Positions 55,021 through 64,000 of a stretch of DNA of 64,000 nucleotides are shown piece after piece. Position numbers and translations under genes: made by a program. Under the pieces are notes generated by a model. The model worked only from the letters and a program-made list of their open reading frames with translations. It was not told the DNA's origin and ran no database searches. Every line of letters starts with the position of its first letter. The first letter of the stretch is position 1. The stretch comes from Fistulifera solaris (Eukaryota; Bacillariophyta; Bacillariophyceae; Naviculales; Stauroneidaceae): the NCBI GenBank assembly GCA_030295235.1, contig AP026147.1:124001-188000 (forward strand). The letters run 5' to 3'.

Positions 55021-55263
55021 AAGAATAGAGAAATGATAGTCTAGTATTTGTAAAAATAAAGAAAGTGTGAACATTGTCAACCTGAGAGTGGACTATGATA
55101 TCATACAAATCCTTGCTTTACGCTAAAATAGCTTCCATTCCAGAAAGTCTAGGTGCATTTTTGCAGGAAGTGCTACTAGTCGGCATGTATGACAAAAATA
55201 CTGTAGAGCCAGAAACTTTGTGATCTATGAGTTACATTATTCCATTAAAGGGGTTAAAATGGC

Positions 55264-56656
55264 TTAGGCTTCATCCAAAGCGGCAACACCCGGAAGGACC
55301 TTGCCCTCAAGGAGTTCCAAGGAGGCACCTCCACCCGTGGAGATGTGGGACATGTCTCCGGCGCGTCCCGAGAGCTCGGTGGCGGCAACGGAGTCTCCAC
55401 CACCAATGATGGTAATGGCACCCTTCTCTTTTGTCAAGTCAGCAAGGATGTTGACAAGGTCGAAAGTTCCCTTGGCGAACTTTTCGAATTCGAACACACC
55501 CATGGGACCGTTCATGATGACGGTTTTGCAGTCCGAAAGAGCCTCCTTTTGAAGCTTGGTGGACTCCGGACCGTTGTCAAGTCCCATCCATCCGTCGGGG
55601 ATCTCTTCGGCAGAAACAACCTTGGTGTTGGCCTCCTTGTCGAACTTGTCGGCAACAACAATGTCCACAGGAAGGATGATCTCCTTGCCGAGCTTCTCCG
55701 CCTTGGCCAAAACTTCCTTGGCAGTGTCAACAAAGTCGTCCTCGACCAAAGAGGTACCGACGCTGAAACCCTTGGCCTTCAAGAAAGTGAAAACCATACC
55801 TCCACCAATGATCACCTTGTCGCACTTGTCGAGAAGGGCCTCCAAGACGGTGATCTTGCTGGAAACTTTGGATCCACCGACGATGGCAGCCATGGGCTTC
55901 TTTCCGCTGGTGACAGCTCCATCCAAGTATTCCAGCTCCTTGGCGAGCAAAAATCCACCCACCGAGGGTTTGAGGAACTTGGTCACACCCTCCGTCGAGG
56001 CGTGCGCACGGTGGGCCGTACCGAACGCGTCGTTGACGTAAAGGTCGAACGGAGCGGCGAGCTTTTCAACAAAAGAAGGCTCGTTCTTTTCCTCCTCCTT
56101 GTAAAAGCGGGTGTTCTCGAGCATGATAACATCACCTTCCTTGGCGGCGGCGACCATCTTGGCGACTTCCTCACCGATGCAGTCGGGGGCCAACTTGACT
56201 TCCTGGCCCAAAAGCTCTCCCATGCGTTCCGCGCAAGGTCCGAGAGAGAACTTGTCCTCGGGGCCCGACTTGGGGCGACCCAAGTGAGAGCAGACAGTGA
56301 CGATGGCACCCTTGCTCTTCAAGTATTCGATGGTGGGGATCGACGAGCGGATACGGGTGTCGTCGGTGATCTTCTTTCCGTCGAGGGGAACGTTCACATC
56401 ACAACGAACAAGGACTTTCTTTCCCTTAAGATCAGCCTCCGAAAGGTCCTCAATGGACTTTTTGGCATCCAACTCAATCAAAGAAGGAGCGGCAACCGAG
56501 CGGACACCGAAGGTGGCTGCAAGGCAATGTGAGTGAGACGACGAAAAGCATTCCGACGACGAAACGCCGATCGACGACTCGACTTACCGGCAGGGTGAAG
56601 GCAGCAGCAGAGCTGCAGGCAAGAAGGGCGAGAACGGCAGAGTTGATGAACTTCAT
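55264..56656 (-). CDS. PGK: Phosphoglycerate kinase, plastid isoform
   Basis: Interconverts 1,3-bisphosphoglycerate and 3-phosphoglycerate with ATP, here in the Calvin cycle. Exon 1 (56656-56588) encodes just the targeting peptide [20 protein letters not shown] plus three residues, with the AAA-Phe cleavage motif of diatom plastid preproteins. Exon 2 (56516-55264) encodes the enzyme. It contains [13 protein letters not shown] and [16 protein letters not shown], plus [15 protein letters not shown] and [10 protein letters not shown] for nucleotide binding. The two exons are out of phase by one base, so one nucleotide is probably missing at the splice junction (for example C2 for C3 at 56588-56589 plus neighbour). 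The length would then be about 440 residues. It is divergent from GRWD1. Confidence 0.93.
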
Positions 56657-57075
56657 GTTGACGGTTGGGATGTTGTTATTATCTTTTGTGAGAAGACTTG
56701 GGGCAAGGAATCTTTTGCGTGTCGACGACCGATCTGCACCTACGTAAGTGGCTCACCGCACTTTTTTGGCCCTTCCCCACCGTAGAAAATGTAGGCGGAC
56801 GAGGGCTTTGTCCACGAAAAGGACAGACGAACACGTATGCATGCGACCCGTGAACCGCGCGAACTTGTAGGCGGGAGTGACGAACGGTGCGCGACGTCAT
56901 TTTTTCGCGCCAGATGACGTTCGTCTTGCCGTCGTCCGTGGCGGGAGCGTCCATCCTTCGACCGCCAGTTCGCGTTGGTTCCATCCATCCAACACTTTTC
57001 TCATCAAACAAAAAGTTCTGTTGCAACTCCATCGAAGCGATAGAGGCAACCCAAGACAATACAACCACCGACAAA
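56657..57075. promoter_or_regulatory. Divergent promoter region PGK / GRWD1 with CRE-like sites
   Basis: 419 nt between the starts. GACGTCAT at 56893-56900 and ATGACGT at 56914-56920 form a closely spaced CRE-like pair. TTTTTTCGCGCCAGA near 56900-56914 resembles an E2F site (TTTCGCGCC). CRE-type elements control CO2-responsive genes in diatoms, which would suit plastid PGK. Confidence 0.5.
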
Positions 57076-58524
57076 ATGGGCAAGAAATCCAAACGCGGAC
57101 GCACCAAACAGCCCGAAGAAGAGCGGGTAGCCCCAGCGCTCCGCGAACCACAAGAAGAAACACTCGACAACCTGCAATTCCAAGATCCTTATCCGGAAGA
57201 ATACATTTTGGACGATGAAGCCGAAGGTTCTGAAGAAGAAGGCGCGGATATGGAAGTGATACAATCATGGAATCCTCTTTCGGGTCAACCGTTGGAAGAC
57301 GGGCAAACCCTCGAAATGGATCCTACGGCGTACAAAATGTATCACGCCTTGACACCGGATTGGCCGGCCTTGAGTTTTGATTTCATTCGCGACGACTTGG
57401 GAGAAGCACGGACACGGTTCCCGCATTCGCTCATTGCGGCCATTGGAACCCAAGCCGATCGACCCGATCAGAATCAATTGACGATTTTGAAAATGTCGGA
57501 TTTAGCTCGCATGCATGTGGAGACGGATGACGATATATTGGGTGAAGAATACAATCCAGACAAAGAAGATGACAGTGACGAGGACGATGATTCGGACGAT
57601 GAAGTCGAACTCGATCCGATCATTGAGCATTTTTCCATTCCACACTACGGTGGAGTGAATCGGGTGAGATGTATGCCGCAGCAGTCCAACATTGTAGCCA
57701 CTTGGAGTGACGCCGGAAAGGTTCACTTATTCAACGTCGAAAGCATATTACAGAGATTCAACATGGGAGAAGGAAAAGCCGTCGCATCTCCTCATGATAT
57801 TCCGAAGAAACCATTTTACAGCTACGACCAACACGGATCCGAAGGTTACGCGCTGGATTGGTCCCCGGTACGCAAAGGCGGCTTGGCGACGGGGGATTGC
57901 ACCGGCAACATTCATTTGTGGGATCCCCGACCCGAGGGAGGCTACGCCGTTTCACGGTTTTACGAAGCCATAGACACACCACGGTCGGTGGAAGATTTGC
58001 AATGGAGTCCTTCCGAAGAAACCGTGTTGGCCTCGGCCGAATGTGGTGGCTATGTCCGCATTTTCGACTCGCGCGCTCCGCAACGCGCCATGTTGAGTCA
58101 CAAAATCCACAAAGAGTCGGCGGATGTGAATGTCTTGTCGTGGAATCGCTTGGTCACGAATTTGATCGCCACCGGTGGCGATGACGGTGCCTTGTCGGTC
58201 TGGGATTTGCGACATTTTTCGGGCGAAGCCGTCAAGCCACTGGCTCGCTTTACGCCCCACAAGACCCCCATCACTTCCGTGACGTGGCATCCGACCGATG
58301 AATCCATGTTGGCCGCGACCGATGACGATGGCGCGTATATATACGACCTTTCTGTCGAAGAAGACGAGACTTCTGCTGGGCAGTTGGATGTTCCACCCCA
58401 GCTGTTGTTTGTGCACTGCGGCAGTCAGCAGTTCAAAGAAGTGCATTGGCATCCGCAAATCACGAGCTGTTTGATGACGACGGCATTGACGGGATTTTCG
58501 GCCTTTATTCCATCGAATTTATGA
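57076..58524 (+). CDS. GRWD1: GRWD1/Rrb1-type WD40 ribosome assembly chaperone
   Basis: 482 residues. GRWD1 (yeast Rrb1) is a nucleolar chaperone for ribosomal protein uL3 and binds histones. The start is the Met before GKKSKRGRTKQPEEER, because the upstream in-frame stretch is not conserved-looking. A Glu/Asp-rich N-terminus leads into the diagnostic YKMYHALTPDWPALSFD, the histone-binding-type block preceding the propeller. The acidic insert EEYNPDKEDDSDEDDDSDDE gives the family its name. WD40 repeats follow: GYALDWSPVRKGGLATGDC, DLQWSPSEETVLASAECGG, VLSWNRLVTNLIATGGDDG and SVTWHPTDESMLAATDDDG. The protein ends TALTGFSAFIPSNL. Confidence 0.93.
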   Translation: MGKKSKRGRTKQPEEERVAPALREPQEETLDNLQFQDPYPEEYILDDEAEGSEEEGADMEVIQSWNPLSGQPLEDGQTLEMDPTAYKMYHALTPDWPALSFDFIRDDLGEARTRFPHSLIAAIGTQADRPDQNQLTILKMSDLARMHVETDDDILGEEYNPDKEDDSDEDDDSDDEVELDPIIEHFSIPHYGGVNRVRCMPQQSNIVATWSDAGKVHLFNVESILQRFNMGEGKAVASPHDIPKKPFYSYDQHGSEGYALDWSPVRKGGLATGDCTGNIHLWDPRPEGGYAVSRFYEAIDTPRSVEDLQWSPSEETVLASAECGGYVRIFDSRAPQRAMLSHKIHKESADVNVLSWNRLVTNLIATGGDDGALSVWDLRHFSGEAVKPLARFTPHKTPITSVTWHPTDESMLAATDDDGAYIYDLSVEEDETSAGQLDVPPQLLFVHCGSQQFKEVHWHPQITSCLMTTALTGFSAFIPSNL

Positions 58525-58816
58525 GGAACTAATCATTCATTTTCTAACACACTAGACTAATTAAAATAGGCGTGCAATTCTCATGGTCATCGATATAGAG
58601 TATCGTAGCGGTACTATTCACGGTATACGGAGTACTTTTTCTTGCACACTACACAATCCGACGAAACGAGCGCAAAAAAAGAAACGGTCACATCGTCATA
58701 CATCGCATTGCGCCTTTATTATTTTTTCTTGTTCATCGTTCATTCTCTTGTTGGCAAAGAAGTCATCAGTCGTTAAAAAGGTTTTCCTTTCCTTACGTGC
58801 ATCGAATAAAGGAAAA

Positions 58817-60655
58817 ATGTGCCGGCTGTACGCACTTTTCTGCATCATAATATCCTTCGCACCGCTCGCTGCGGCAATCCGCGTTCTGCCGAACGATCCT
58901 CGTCGGAGTTCCGTGCGTTACAGTGAAGAACATCGAAAACTGTTGGAACAACGATCCACAACAACCGCTACACATCCCGATGAGCATTTCGTGAAGGATC
59001 TACCGCTCCTCGATTCTCAGCAGTTTTCGACACAACAATGGGCCGGGTTGTTGCCGGCATCCCCACACGGTGACAAGTATTTCTTTTATTGGCTCTTTGC
59101 GCCCTCACCCTCGGAAAAGCCCGATGCCGAAATACCCTTACTGATCTGGTTAAATGGCGGACCGGCGTGTTCCAGTATGGATGGTTTGTTTTTGGAAAAT
59201 GGACCGTTCCGTTTTGTCGTCCAAGACGGCGAATATCAACTCCAACCCGACGACCAGTACAGTTGGCACCGATTACCCGCGTATACCTTATATATTGATC
59301 AACCCGTCGGAACCGGTCTCAGTTATACGACGTCTCGCAAATATCCGACCAATGATGCCGAATTGTGTACCGATTTTTATTATTTCCTTCAAAGCTTTTT
59401 GAGATTGCATTCCGACAAGTTTGTTAAAGAGCAAGAAATGAATCGGGCCCTGTATTTTTCGGGAGAAAGTTATGCAGGACATTACAATATTATTTACACA
59501 AATCACATTTTACAACAAAACAAAGATCCCAACAATATACGCATTCGTGTTCAAGGGGCTGCCATTGGGAATGGTTGGGTCGATCCGTATTATCAATACG
59601 CCGGTGCGGAAGCCGCGTACGGACACGGATTGATTGGCATCAGTGAAGTGGCGGCCTTTAAAGAAAAAGAACAGCAATGTCAGCGCAACTTGGAGCAAGA
59701 AAAATTCAATACCGGTATCTGTTTTGATTTGGTCGACGAGATTGTCAGTCAATCCTTCGGGAAGGGTTCCAAATACCAAGTCAGCAGTTACGACATTCGA
59801 CGCGTGGAAGGTCCCGGTTTGGCCAAATTCCCACCAGGACACACCATTGTGGAAGCCTATTTGGGACATTGGACTTTGACCGGAGAACAAGAAGGGACAC
59901 TGCCGGACGATATCACGCCCCGCGTTATCCAAGCCTTGCATGCGGAAGCCTCCGTCGCCTCCGGTCAGCGCTATAAAGAATGCACGGATCCACCGTACCT
60001 GGCGCTCGCCAAATTGGATGGCAAAGGTGTCGTTCCGGAAATGGTGCAAGTACTAGAACATCCCGATCAAGTTCAATTACTATTTTTCAATGGGATTCAA
60101 GATATGGTGTGCAACCACGTGGGCAATGAGCGATCCCTCGAAAAATTACCCTGGAAACACGCGGACGATTGGAATGCGGCACCGCGGTACGCCTGGTCCG
60201 CCGTATCACCCACCCAAGTATCGGGATACATGCGGGAATATCAAAATTTAAAGTATTTGAAAATATTGGATGCGGGGCACATGGTTCCTTTGGACGTACC
60301 GGAAGTGGCATTTAAAATGATGCAAACCTTTCTGTATGGAGGATCCTTTCAGAACAGTCAGCAAGTACTGGATCGAACGAAGAGTGCAGAGTGTCCCGTG
60401 TGTCCCCAATGTCCTGTTTACAACACCGACAACAACGAAAACAGGGGCACATCAGGGTCTCCCCTGCTCTGGCTAATGGCGGGTACCATTGTGACAGGAC
60501 TGTTACTGTTCGTGATGTTGCATCGAAAAGCGGCCGTCGAACATCGAGTCGTCAGAATTCCACAACATCATGGACTCGAGCTACAAGAATCTCATTACAC
60601 GGATGAACCCGAAAATGATGATGATGAAAATGAATCACCCACCAGAGTAATATAA
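58817..60655 (+). CDS. Kex1-like serine carboxypeptidase, membrane-anchored
   Basis: 612 residues. S10 carboxypeptidase that removes C-terminal residues in the late secretory pathway. The start is the Met opening the signal peptide (MCRLYALFCIIISFAPLAAA). Key motifs are WLNGGPACSSMDGLFLENGP (substrate/oxyanion), GESYAGHY with the nucleophile Ser near residue 217, NGIQDMVCNHVG with Asp near 429, and DAGHMVPLDVPE with His near 486. After a Cys-Pro cluster (CPVCPQCPVYN) there is one transmembrane helix (LLWLMAGTIVTGLLLFVML, about 550-572). The cytosolic tail is acidic and ends NDDDENESPTRVI. That topology is the one of Golgi Kex1, not of soluble vacuolar CPY. Confidence 0.92.
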   Translation: MCRLYALFCIIISFAPLAAAIRVLPNDPRRSSVRYSEEHRKLLEQRSTTTATHPDEHFVKDLPLLDSQQFSTQQWAGLLPASPHGDKYFFYWLFAPSPSEKPDAEIPLLIWLNGGPACSSMDGLFLENGPFRFVVQDGEYQLQPDDQYSWHRLPAYTLYIDQPVGTGLSYTTSRKYPTNDAELCTDFYYFLQSFLRLHSDKFVKEQEMNRALYFSGESYAGHYNIIYTNHILQQNKDPNNIRIRVQGAAIGNGWVDPYYQYAGAEAAYGHGLIGISEVAAFKEKEQQCQRNLEQEKFNTGICFDLVDEIVSQSFGKGSKYQVSSYDIRRVEGPGLAKFPPGHTIVEAYLGHWTLTGEQEGTLPDDITPRVIQALHAEASVASGQRYKECTDPPYLALAKLDGKGVVPEMVQVLEHPDQVQLLFFNGIQDMVCNHVGNERSLEKLPWKHADDWNAAPRYAWSAVSPTQVSGYMREYQNLKYLKILDAGHMVPLDVPEVAFKMMQTFLYGGSFQNSQQVLDRTKSAECPVCPQCPVYNTDNNENRGTSGSPLLWLMAGTIVTGLLLFVMLHRKAAVEHRVVRIPQHHGLELQESHYTDEPENDDDENESPTRVI

Positions 60656-60786
60656 AGACTACTACTCTAAAATAATCAGTGAATCGATTCCACTCTATTT
60701 TGATATCTGCTACGTGGCTTTGGTTAGGAAATACATGGCTTCATTTACGAAATGATGCTTCACAACTGGGTGTGAGTTCACTCCTT

Positions 60787-61892
60787 CTAAGGAAACTTGA
60801 TACCGGGACGCATCGCTTCCGTATTGGCAAAATACCCTTCAAAAGTCTCCGGTTTACGTCCAATCAACTTTTCCAAATCTTTCGAATACGACTCTTTCAT
60901 TTCATCAATCCCCGAAGCTTTGATTTTTTCAAACGTCGCCGAATCCTTGACCAACCACGTCGGCAAACCCCGCTTCTTGACGCTCTTGACATAATCGTGA
61001 TAGCCCAAGGAGACGTGTTCAATTTCGGTTTGATACGCTTTCGACAACAATTTGCAAACTTCGGCATCGGTAATCGGCCCAGGTCCCGTCAAATTGTACA
61101 CTTTATTGCGATGTTCTTTGCGATTCAATATGACGACGACCGCGGCATCGGCCACATCGTTCGGACTGACGTAATTGACGCCCATCCCGTACGATGCCGT
61201 GACGAATTTGTGTTCCTTGCGCAACAAATCCCCCCTGATGCAAGAGTGGTGTCGTCATCAGGTGCGACGCACACAAAATAGTGTAACTGATGCGCGAATT
61301 GAGCGGTGCCTGTTCCAATAAATCATCGCACGTGCAATGGAATTGCACAAAGGGTACTTTTTCGCGATAGACCATACCGGCCTTGTTGTGCAAAAACGAA
61401 ATTTTGATGAAATGTTCGACTTTCATGTCTTTGCATTTGAGCAAAAAGGCGGGAAAGACGGACGCCCAATCATCGAGATTGGGTAAACTACAAAATACCG
61501 TATTGACTCCTTGTAAGACAGTATCATAGCAGGCAGCATCGGTCCAATCAAAGTCCACGACTTCGGCTCCTTTTTCTTCCAACGCGGCGACTAATCCGTC
61601 GACAAAGGGTTTATCCCCACCTCCCGGAATTTTCCCACGATCTCCTTTCCAGACACCGACACGAACATTTTTGTGTCCGGCTTCGAGGAGGCCTGTGATA
61701 GAGGTGTGTGTGTGTGAGTGGTGTACTTTGGAGAGGATCGAACACTCGTAACTTACTCGCCGCGACACGATATCCGATGACACCCGTCCCGGATGTCACA
61801 AAGACTTTTCCCACATCAGCATCAAAGGTGAAACGTCCCAATCCAGGAATGATGTCGGCTAATCCTTTTTGTGTTTTCTTGAGCAAACTCAT
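60787..61892 (-). CDS. NmrA-like / atypical SDR NAD(P)-binding protein
   Basis: Exons 61892-61757 and 61692-60787 (64-nt intron) give 346 residues after removing one C from C6 at 61230-61235. The Rossmann start is VFVTSGTGVIGYRVAAS joined across the intron to LLEAGHKNVRVGVWKGDR (GxxGxxG-like TGTGVIG). NYVSPNDVADAAVVVI and KVYNLTGPGPITDAEVCKLL are the usual NmrA-type blocks. The active-site Tyr-x3-Lys of classical SDRs is not evident, as in NmrA regulators and isoflavone-reductase relatives. The substrate is unknown. The first residues (MSLLKKTQKGLADIIPGLG) do not form a signal peptide. Confidence 0.8.
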
Positions 61893-62309
61893 ATTGTTGC
61901 TTTTGTTTTGTTTGTTGCTAGGTTCTTGTTTTTTGTGAGACGTGTGGGAAACGCTTTTTGGGTGTCACCTGCAAGGTGGAGAAACGTGGAACATCGTTCG
62001 CTGACCTTCTGCCACGTCATCTTTTTTACAGTCGAGTATCCATGTGCGCATCATGTTACGTCAGATGTGTGACGTCAGTGACCGGATGAGCTTCAAGTTG
62101 TTGTCCCGAACCCGAACCGTAACGGCCACAAGCATTCATTGCCAGTCCGACACATAATGCTTCCAACGGTCCGAACATAGATGAAAAACGCCCACGACCA
62201 TCACGACGACCATGACGCCCTCGATAAAACATTGCAAGTGTTTGCTCCAAGGAAACATTTCTTTATCATCAACCCGTAATCTTTGTAGAGACGTTTCTTC
62301 ACGATAAAA
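61893..62309. promoter_or_regulatory. Divergent promoter region with clustered CRE sites
   Basis: 417 nt between divergent genes. TTACGTCA is at 62056-62063 and TGACGTCA at 62070-62077, seven bases apart. A further CACGTCAT is near 62014. Confidence 0.55.
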
Positions 62310-63785
62310 ATGACACAAGATGATTCCGATCTAGTCGATCTCCTCGCGAATACTAAGGACCATCACGCTACAGAAACGATGAATTTGGATCATTTGACAA
62401 CCTCGGGAATCCGTGTGAAAAGTCCGAGTCACAACAAGAACAACAACAAAAAGAATTATCATTCTTCCGCGCCCATGTCCTGTTGTGACTTTGTGATATC
62501 CTATACGTCCCAGTTGTGTCAATATTATCCCAAATGTTGTGCTGGCATCATCACGACACTTCTGGTGGTGTTCGGCCTGCTCCTCAGCAATCTTCTCGTT
62601 CACCCCGCTCCTCCCGTCTTATTGGATGAACACGCCGTATTGCAAATTCATTCCAAATACGACCTGACGATCAATCAGGTCGATCATTGGTGTCTCAAAG
62701 GTGGCAATGAACATTGTCGTTGTGAAGATCCCTTACAACCTGTGGGCCGGACCGAACACGCGTCCTGGGTGCAAGCCGTGAAAGCCAATCAGCTGTTGGT
62801 GAAAGAAACCCCTGCTAACACAGATATAGCGATTGTGGGCGAGTCTGTGGTCGAAGCCATGGGAGGACGATGGATGGGGAAATCGCGATCTTCCTTGAAA
62901 TCTGTGGGAGATTTGTTTCAACGCACCTTTCGACATCAGGCCGTCGCGTTGGGTGTCGCGGGCGACACCGCTCCCAACGTCTTGTGGCGCTTACTGCACG
63001 GTGAATTGTCCATCAAACCCAAAATATGGTGGATTTCCTTGGGAATGAATGATTTGGCCCGGATGGGATGTTCGGAAGAAATTGTCGTGTTGGGCCTACT
63101 GAGGGTGGTCGAAGAAATCATGGAACAACAACCGGCCGCACACATTGTCATTAATTCGGTCTTGCCCATGGTGAATGTACGGGGTGGGGCGTATCCGTTG
63201 GTGACGGATTACGAGGATGCCTTGCATTCGCGGCATTTGTTGGTGAGGGAAGCATCGGGTCCAATGAGCCGACATTTGGATCGCAAGAGAAAAAAGCAAC
63301 TTGATGTGACAGTTGAAGAAATCAAGGACCCGAAACAACTTGCCAAATTGCGAGCTGAACAAGCGGAACAAGAAGAAGAACAACGCGCGAAGAAACAGAA
63401 ACGTTGGAGGAAAAAACGTCGCGAACCGGTCAACGCGAAACTCAACGCCCCCACCCTCTTTCATCAAATCCCACTTTGGACCAGCATTCAAGTGATCAAT
63501 CAACAATTGCGGCGTTTTACTGAAAACCAGCCGTCGCGGGTTCATTTCTTTGATGCCACGCCCTTGTTTGTTTCCGAAAAGAATGGCAAATCGCGGATCC
63601 GCAGTGATCGCATTACACCCAAAGGCTATCCCCGCCTCGCCGGTTTTGAAGCATGGGAAGAAGCCATTTTGGCGTTTGCACAACCGATTCTGGACGCACT
63701 GAAGCCTCCCGATAAGGACGACAGTCCGGCGGATGATGATGATGACGAAGATGATTTGATTCCTTTGGAAGATGACAGTGTATAG
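62310..63785 (+). CDS. Membrane-anchored SGNH/GDSL-hydrolase-like protein
   Basis: 491 residues, single exon, type II membrane topology. A 75-residue cytosolic part is followed by a helix (CCAGIITTLLVVFGLLLSNLLVH). A luminal domain has the SGNH blocks: IAIVGESVVEAMGG (Ser block), ALGVAGDTAPNVLWRL (Gly block) and ISLGMNDLARMG (Asn block). At the position of the catalytic Asp-His pair it reads SDRITPKGY where active enzymes have DxxHP-x-G-Y, so the His is replaced by Thr. A Lys/Glu-rich helical insertion (nt 63280-63430) interrupts the domain between blocks III and V. PAF-acetylhydrolase-like esterases are the nearest relatives. The tail is acidic. It may be inactive or use a different base. 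Confidence 0.75.
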   Translation: MTQDDSDLVDLLANTKDHHATETMNLDHLTTSGIRVKSPSHNKNNNKKNYHSSAPMSCCDFVISYTSQLCQYYPKCCAGIITTLLVVFGLLLSNLLVHPAPPVLLDEHAVLQIHSKYDLTINQVDHWCLKGGNEHCRCEDPLQPVGRTEHASWVQAVKANQLLVKETPANTDIAIVGESVVEAMGGRWMGKSRSSLKSVGDLFQRTFRHQAVALGVAGDTAPNVLWRLLHGELSIKPKIWWISLGMNDLARMGCSEEIVVLGLLRVVEEIMEQQPAAHIVINSVLPMVNVRGGAYPLVTDYEDALHSRHLLVREASGPMSRHLDRKRKKQLDVTVEEIKDPKQLAKLRAEQAEQEEEQRAKKQKRWRKKRREPVNAKLNAPTLFHQIPLWTSIQVINQQLRRFTENQPSRVHFFDATPLFVSEKNGKSRIRSDRITPKGYPRLAGFEAWEEAILAFAQPILDALKPPDKDDSPADDDDDEDDLIPLEDDSV

Positions 63786-64000
63786 AAATATTGTGCCAAA
63801 GACAGAATCAGTTGCTACTACCGAATATCGTTTGCTTTTTTGCTAGATTTATATGTTAGAGGAGGACGTCTTTTGCGCCTGAGATGCATGCGTGACTTCC
63901 ATGACACCGAGTGAGTCGTGAGTCGCGATGCGATCTTTTGGATCCGAGATGCGCGAAAAAAGCGACGACGCGATGACATTTTTCTTTCCAAAATACGGAA
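63786..64000. other. Right-edge intergenic sequence
   Basis: 215 nt downstream of the SGNH-like gene. No feature was recognised before the window ends. Confidence 0.4.

Noticed and set aside
55345-56532. 395-residue open frame antisense to PGK
   Set aside because: PGK on the other strand has all family motifs. The antisense frame is a by-product of its codon bias and resembles no family I know.
1-64000. CRISPR arrays, rRNA genes, bacterial operons
   Set aside because: No spaced direct-repeat array, rRNA core sequence or Shine-Dalgarno-linked gene strings. All gene content is eukaryotic.

Overview
This window looks like nuclear DNA of a pennate diatom, or a close photosynthetic stramenopile. 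Genes are dense, with very short GT-AG introns (mostly 58-83 nt). Several proteins begin with a signal peptide followed at once by an aromatic-residue cleavage motif (AYA-W, HEA-F, HS-F, AAA-F), the bipartite targeting signal of complex red plastids. The content mixes housekeeping eukaryotic genes with plastid genes and a Lys/Ser-rich silaffin-like surface protein. GC content is moderate on both strands and there is no bacterial operon structure.

Layout. 1-21,081 holds three copies of a dispersed duplicated unit: a CDC20-type APC/C activator beside a divergently transcribed gene of unknown function. Unit A is cut by the left edge, unit B is at 10.9-14.2 kb and unit C, inverted, is at 18.0-21.1 kb. 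Between them lie a Zn2Cys6 transcription factor, a silaffin-like membrane protein, a cytochrome b5 reductase, a plastid glycerol-3-phosphate acyltransferase, a plastid HEXXH membrane protein and an MFSD5-like transporter. 21.5-35.9 kb holds MetE, a peroxisomal SCP2 protein, a plastid membrane protein, a SCYL1-like pseudokinase, a PA-TM-RING ligase, alanyl-tRNA synthetase and an EBP1/PA2G4 homologue. 36-38 kb is a repeat-rich gap with a Helitron remnant. 38.5-44.8 kb holds a thiol dioxygenase, an HHL1-like photosystem protein, proteasome alpha-7, a PDCD4-like MA3 protein and a 66-residue protein sharing PDCD4's N-terminal module. 45.2-46.8 kb is a foldback element with 320-bp inverted arms. 47.0-63.8 kb holds LSM1, a small coiled-coil protein, eIF4G, a VASt lipid-transfer protein, plastid PGK, GRWD1, a Kex1-like carboxypeptidase, an NmrA-like protein and an SGNH-hydrolase-like membrane protein.

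Themes. Translation and ribosome biogenesis are well represented (AlaRS, EBP1, PDCD4, the KGG protein, eIF4G, GRWD1), as are plastid proteins. Many neighbours are divergent pairs on 400-740 nt shared promoters, and several of these carry TGACGTCA (CRE) palindromes. About a dozen conserved genes are broken by single-base length changes in homopolymers. Each is explained by one base, so most look like consensus errors and not pseudogenes. The lesions in CDC20 unit A are of a different kind and may be real. Intron-exon structures were derived by hand from splice consensus, reading-frame phase and recalled family conservation. No searches were run.
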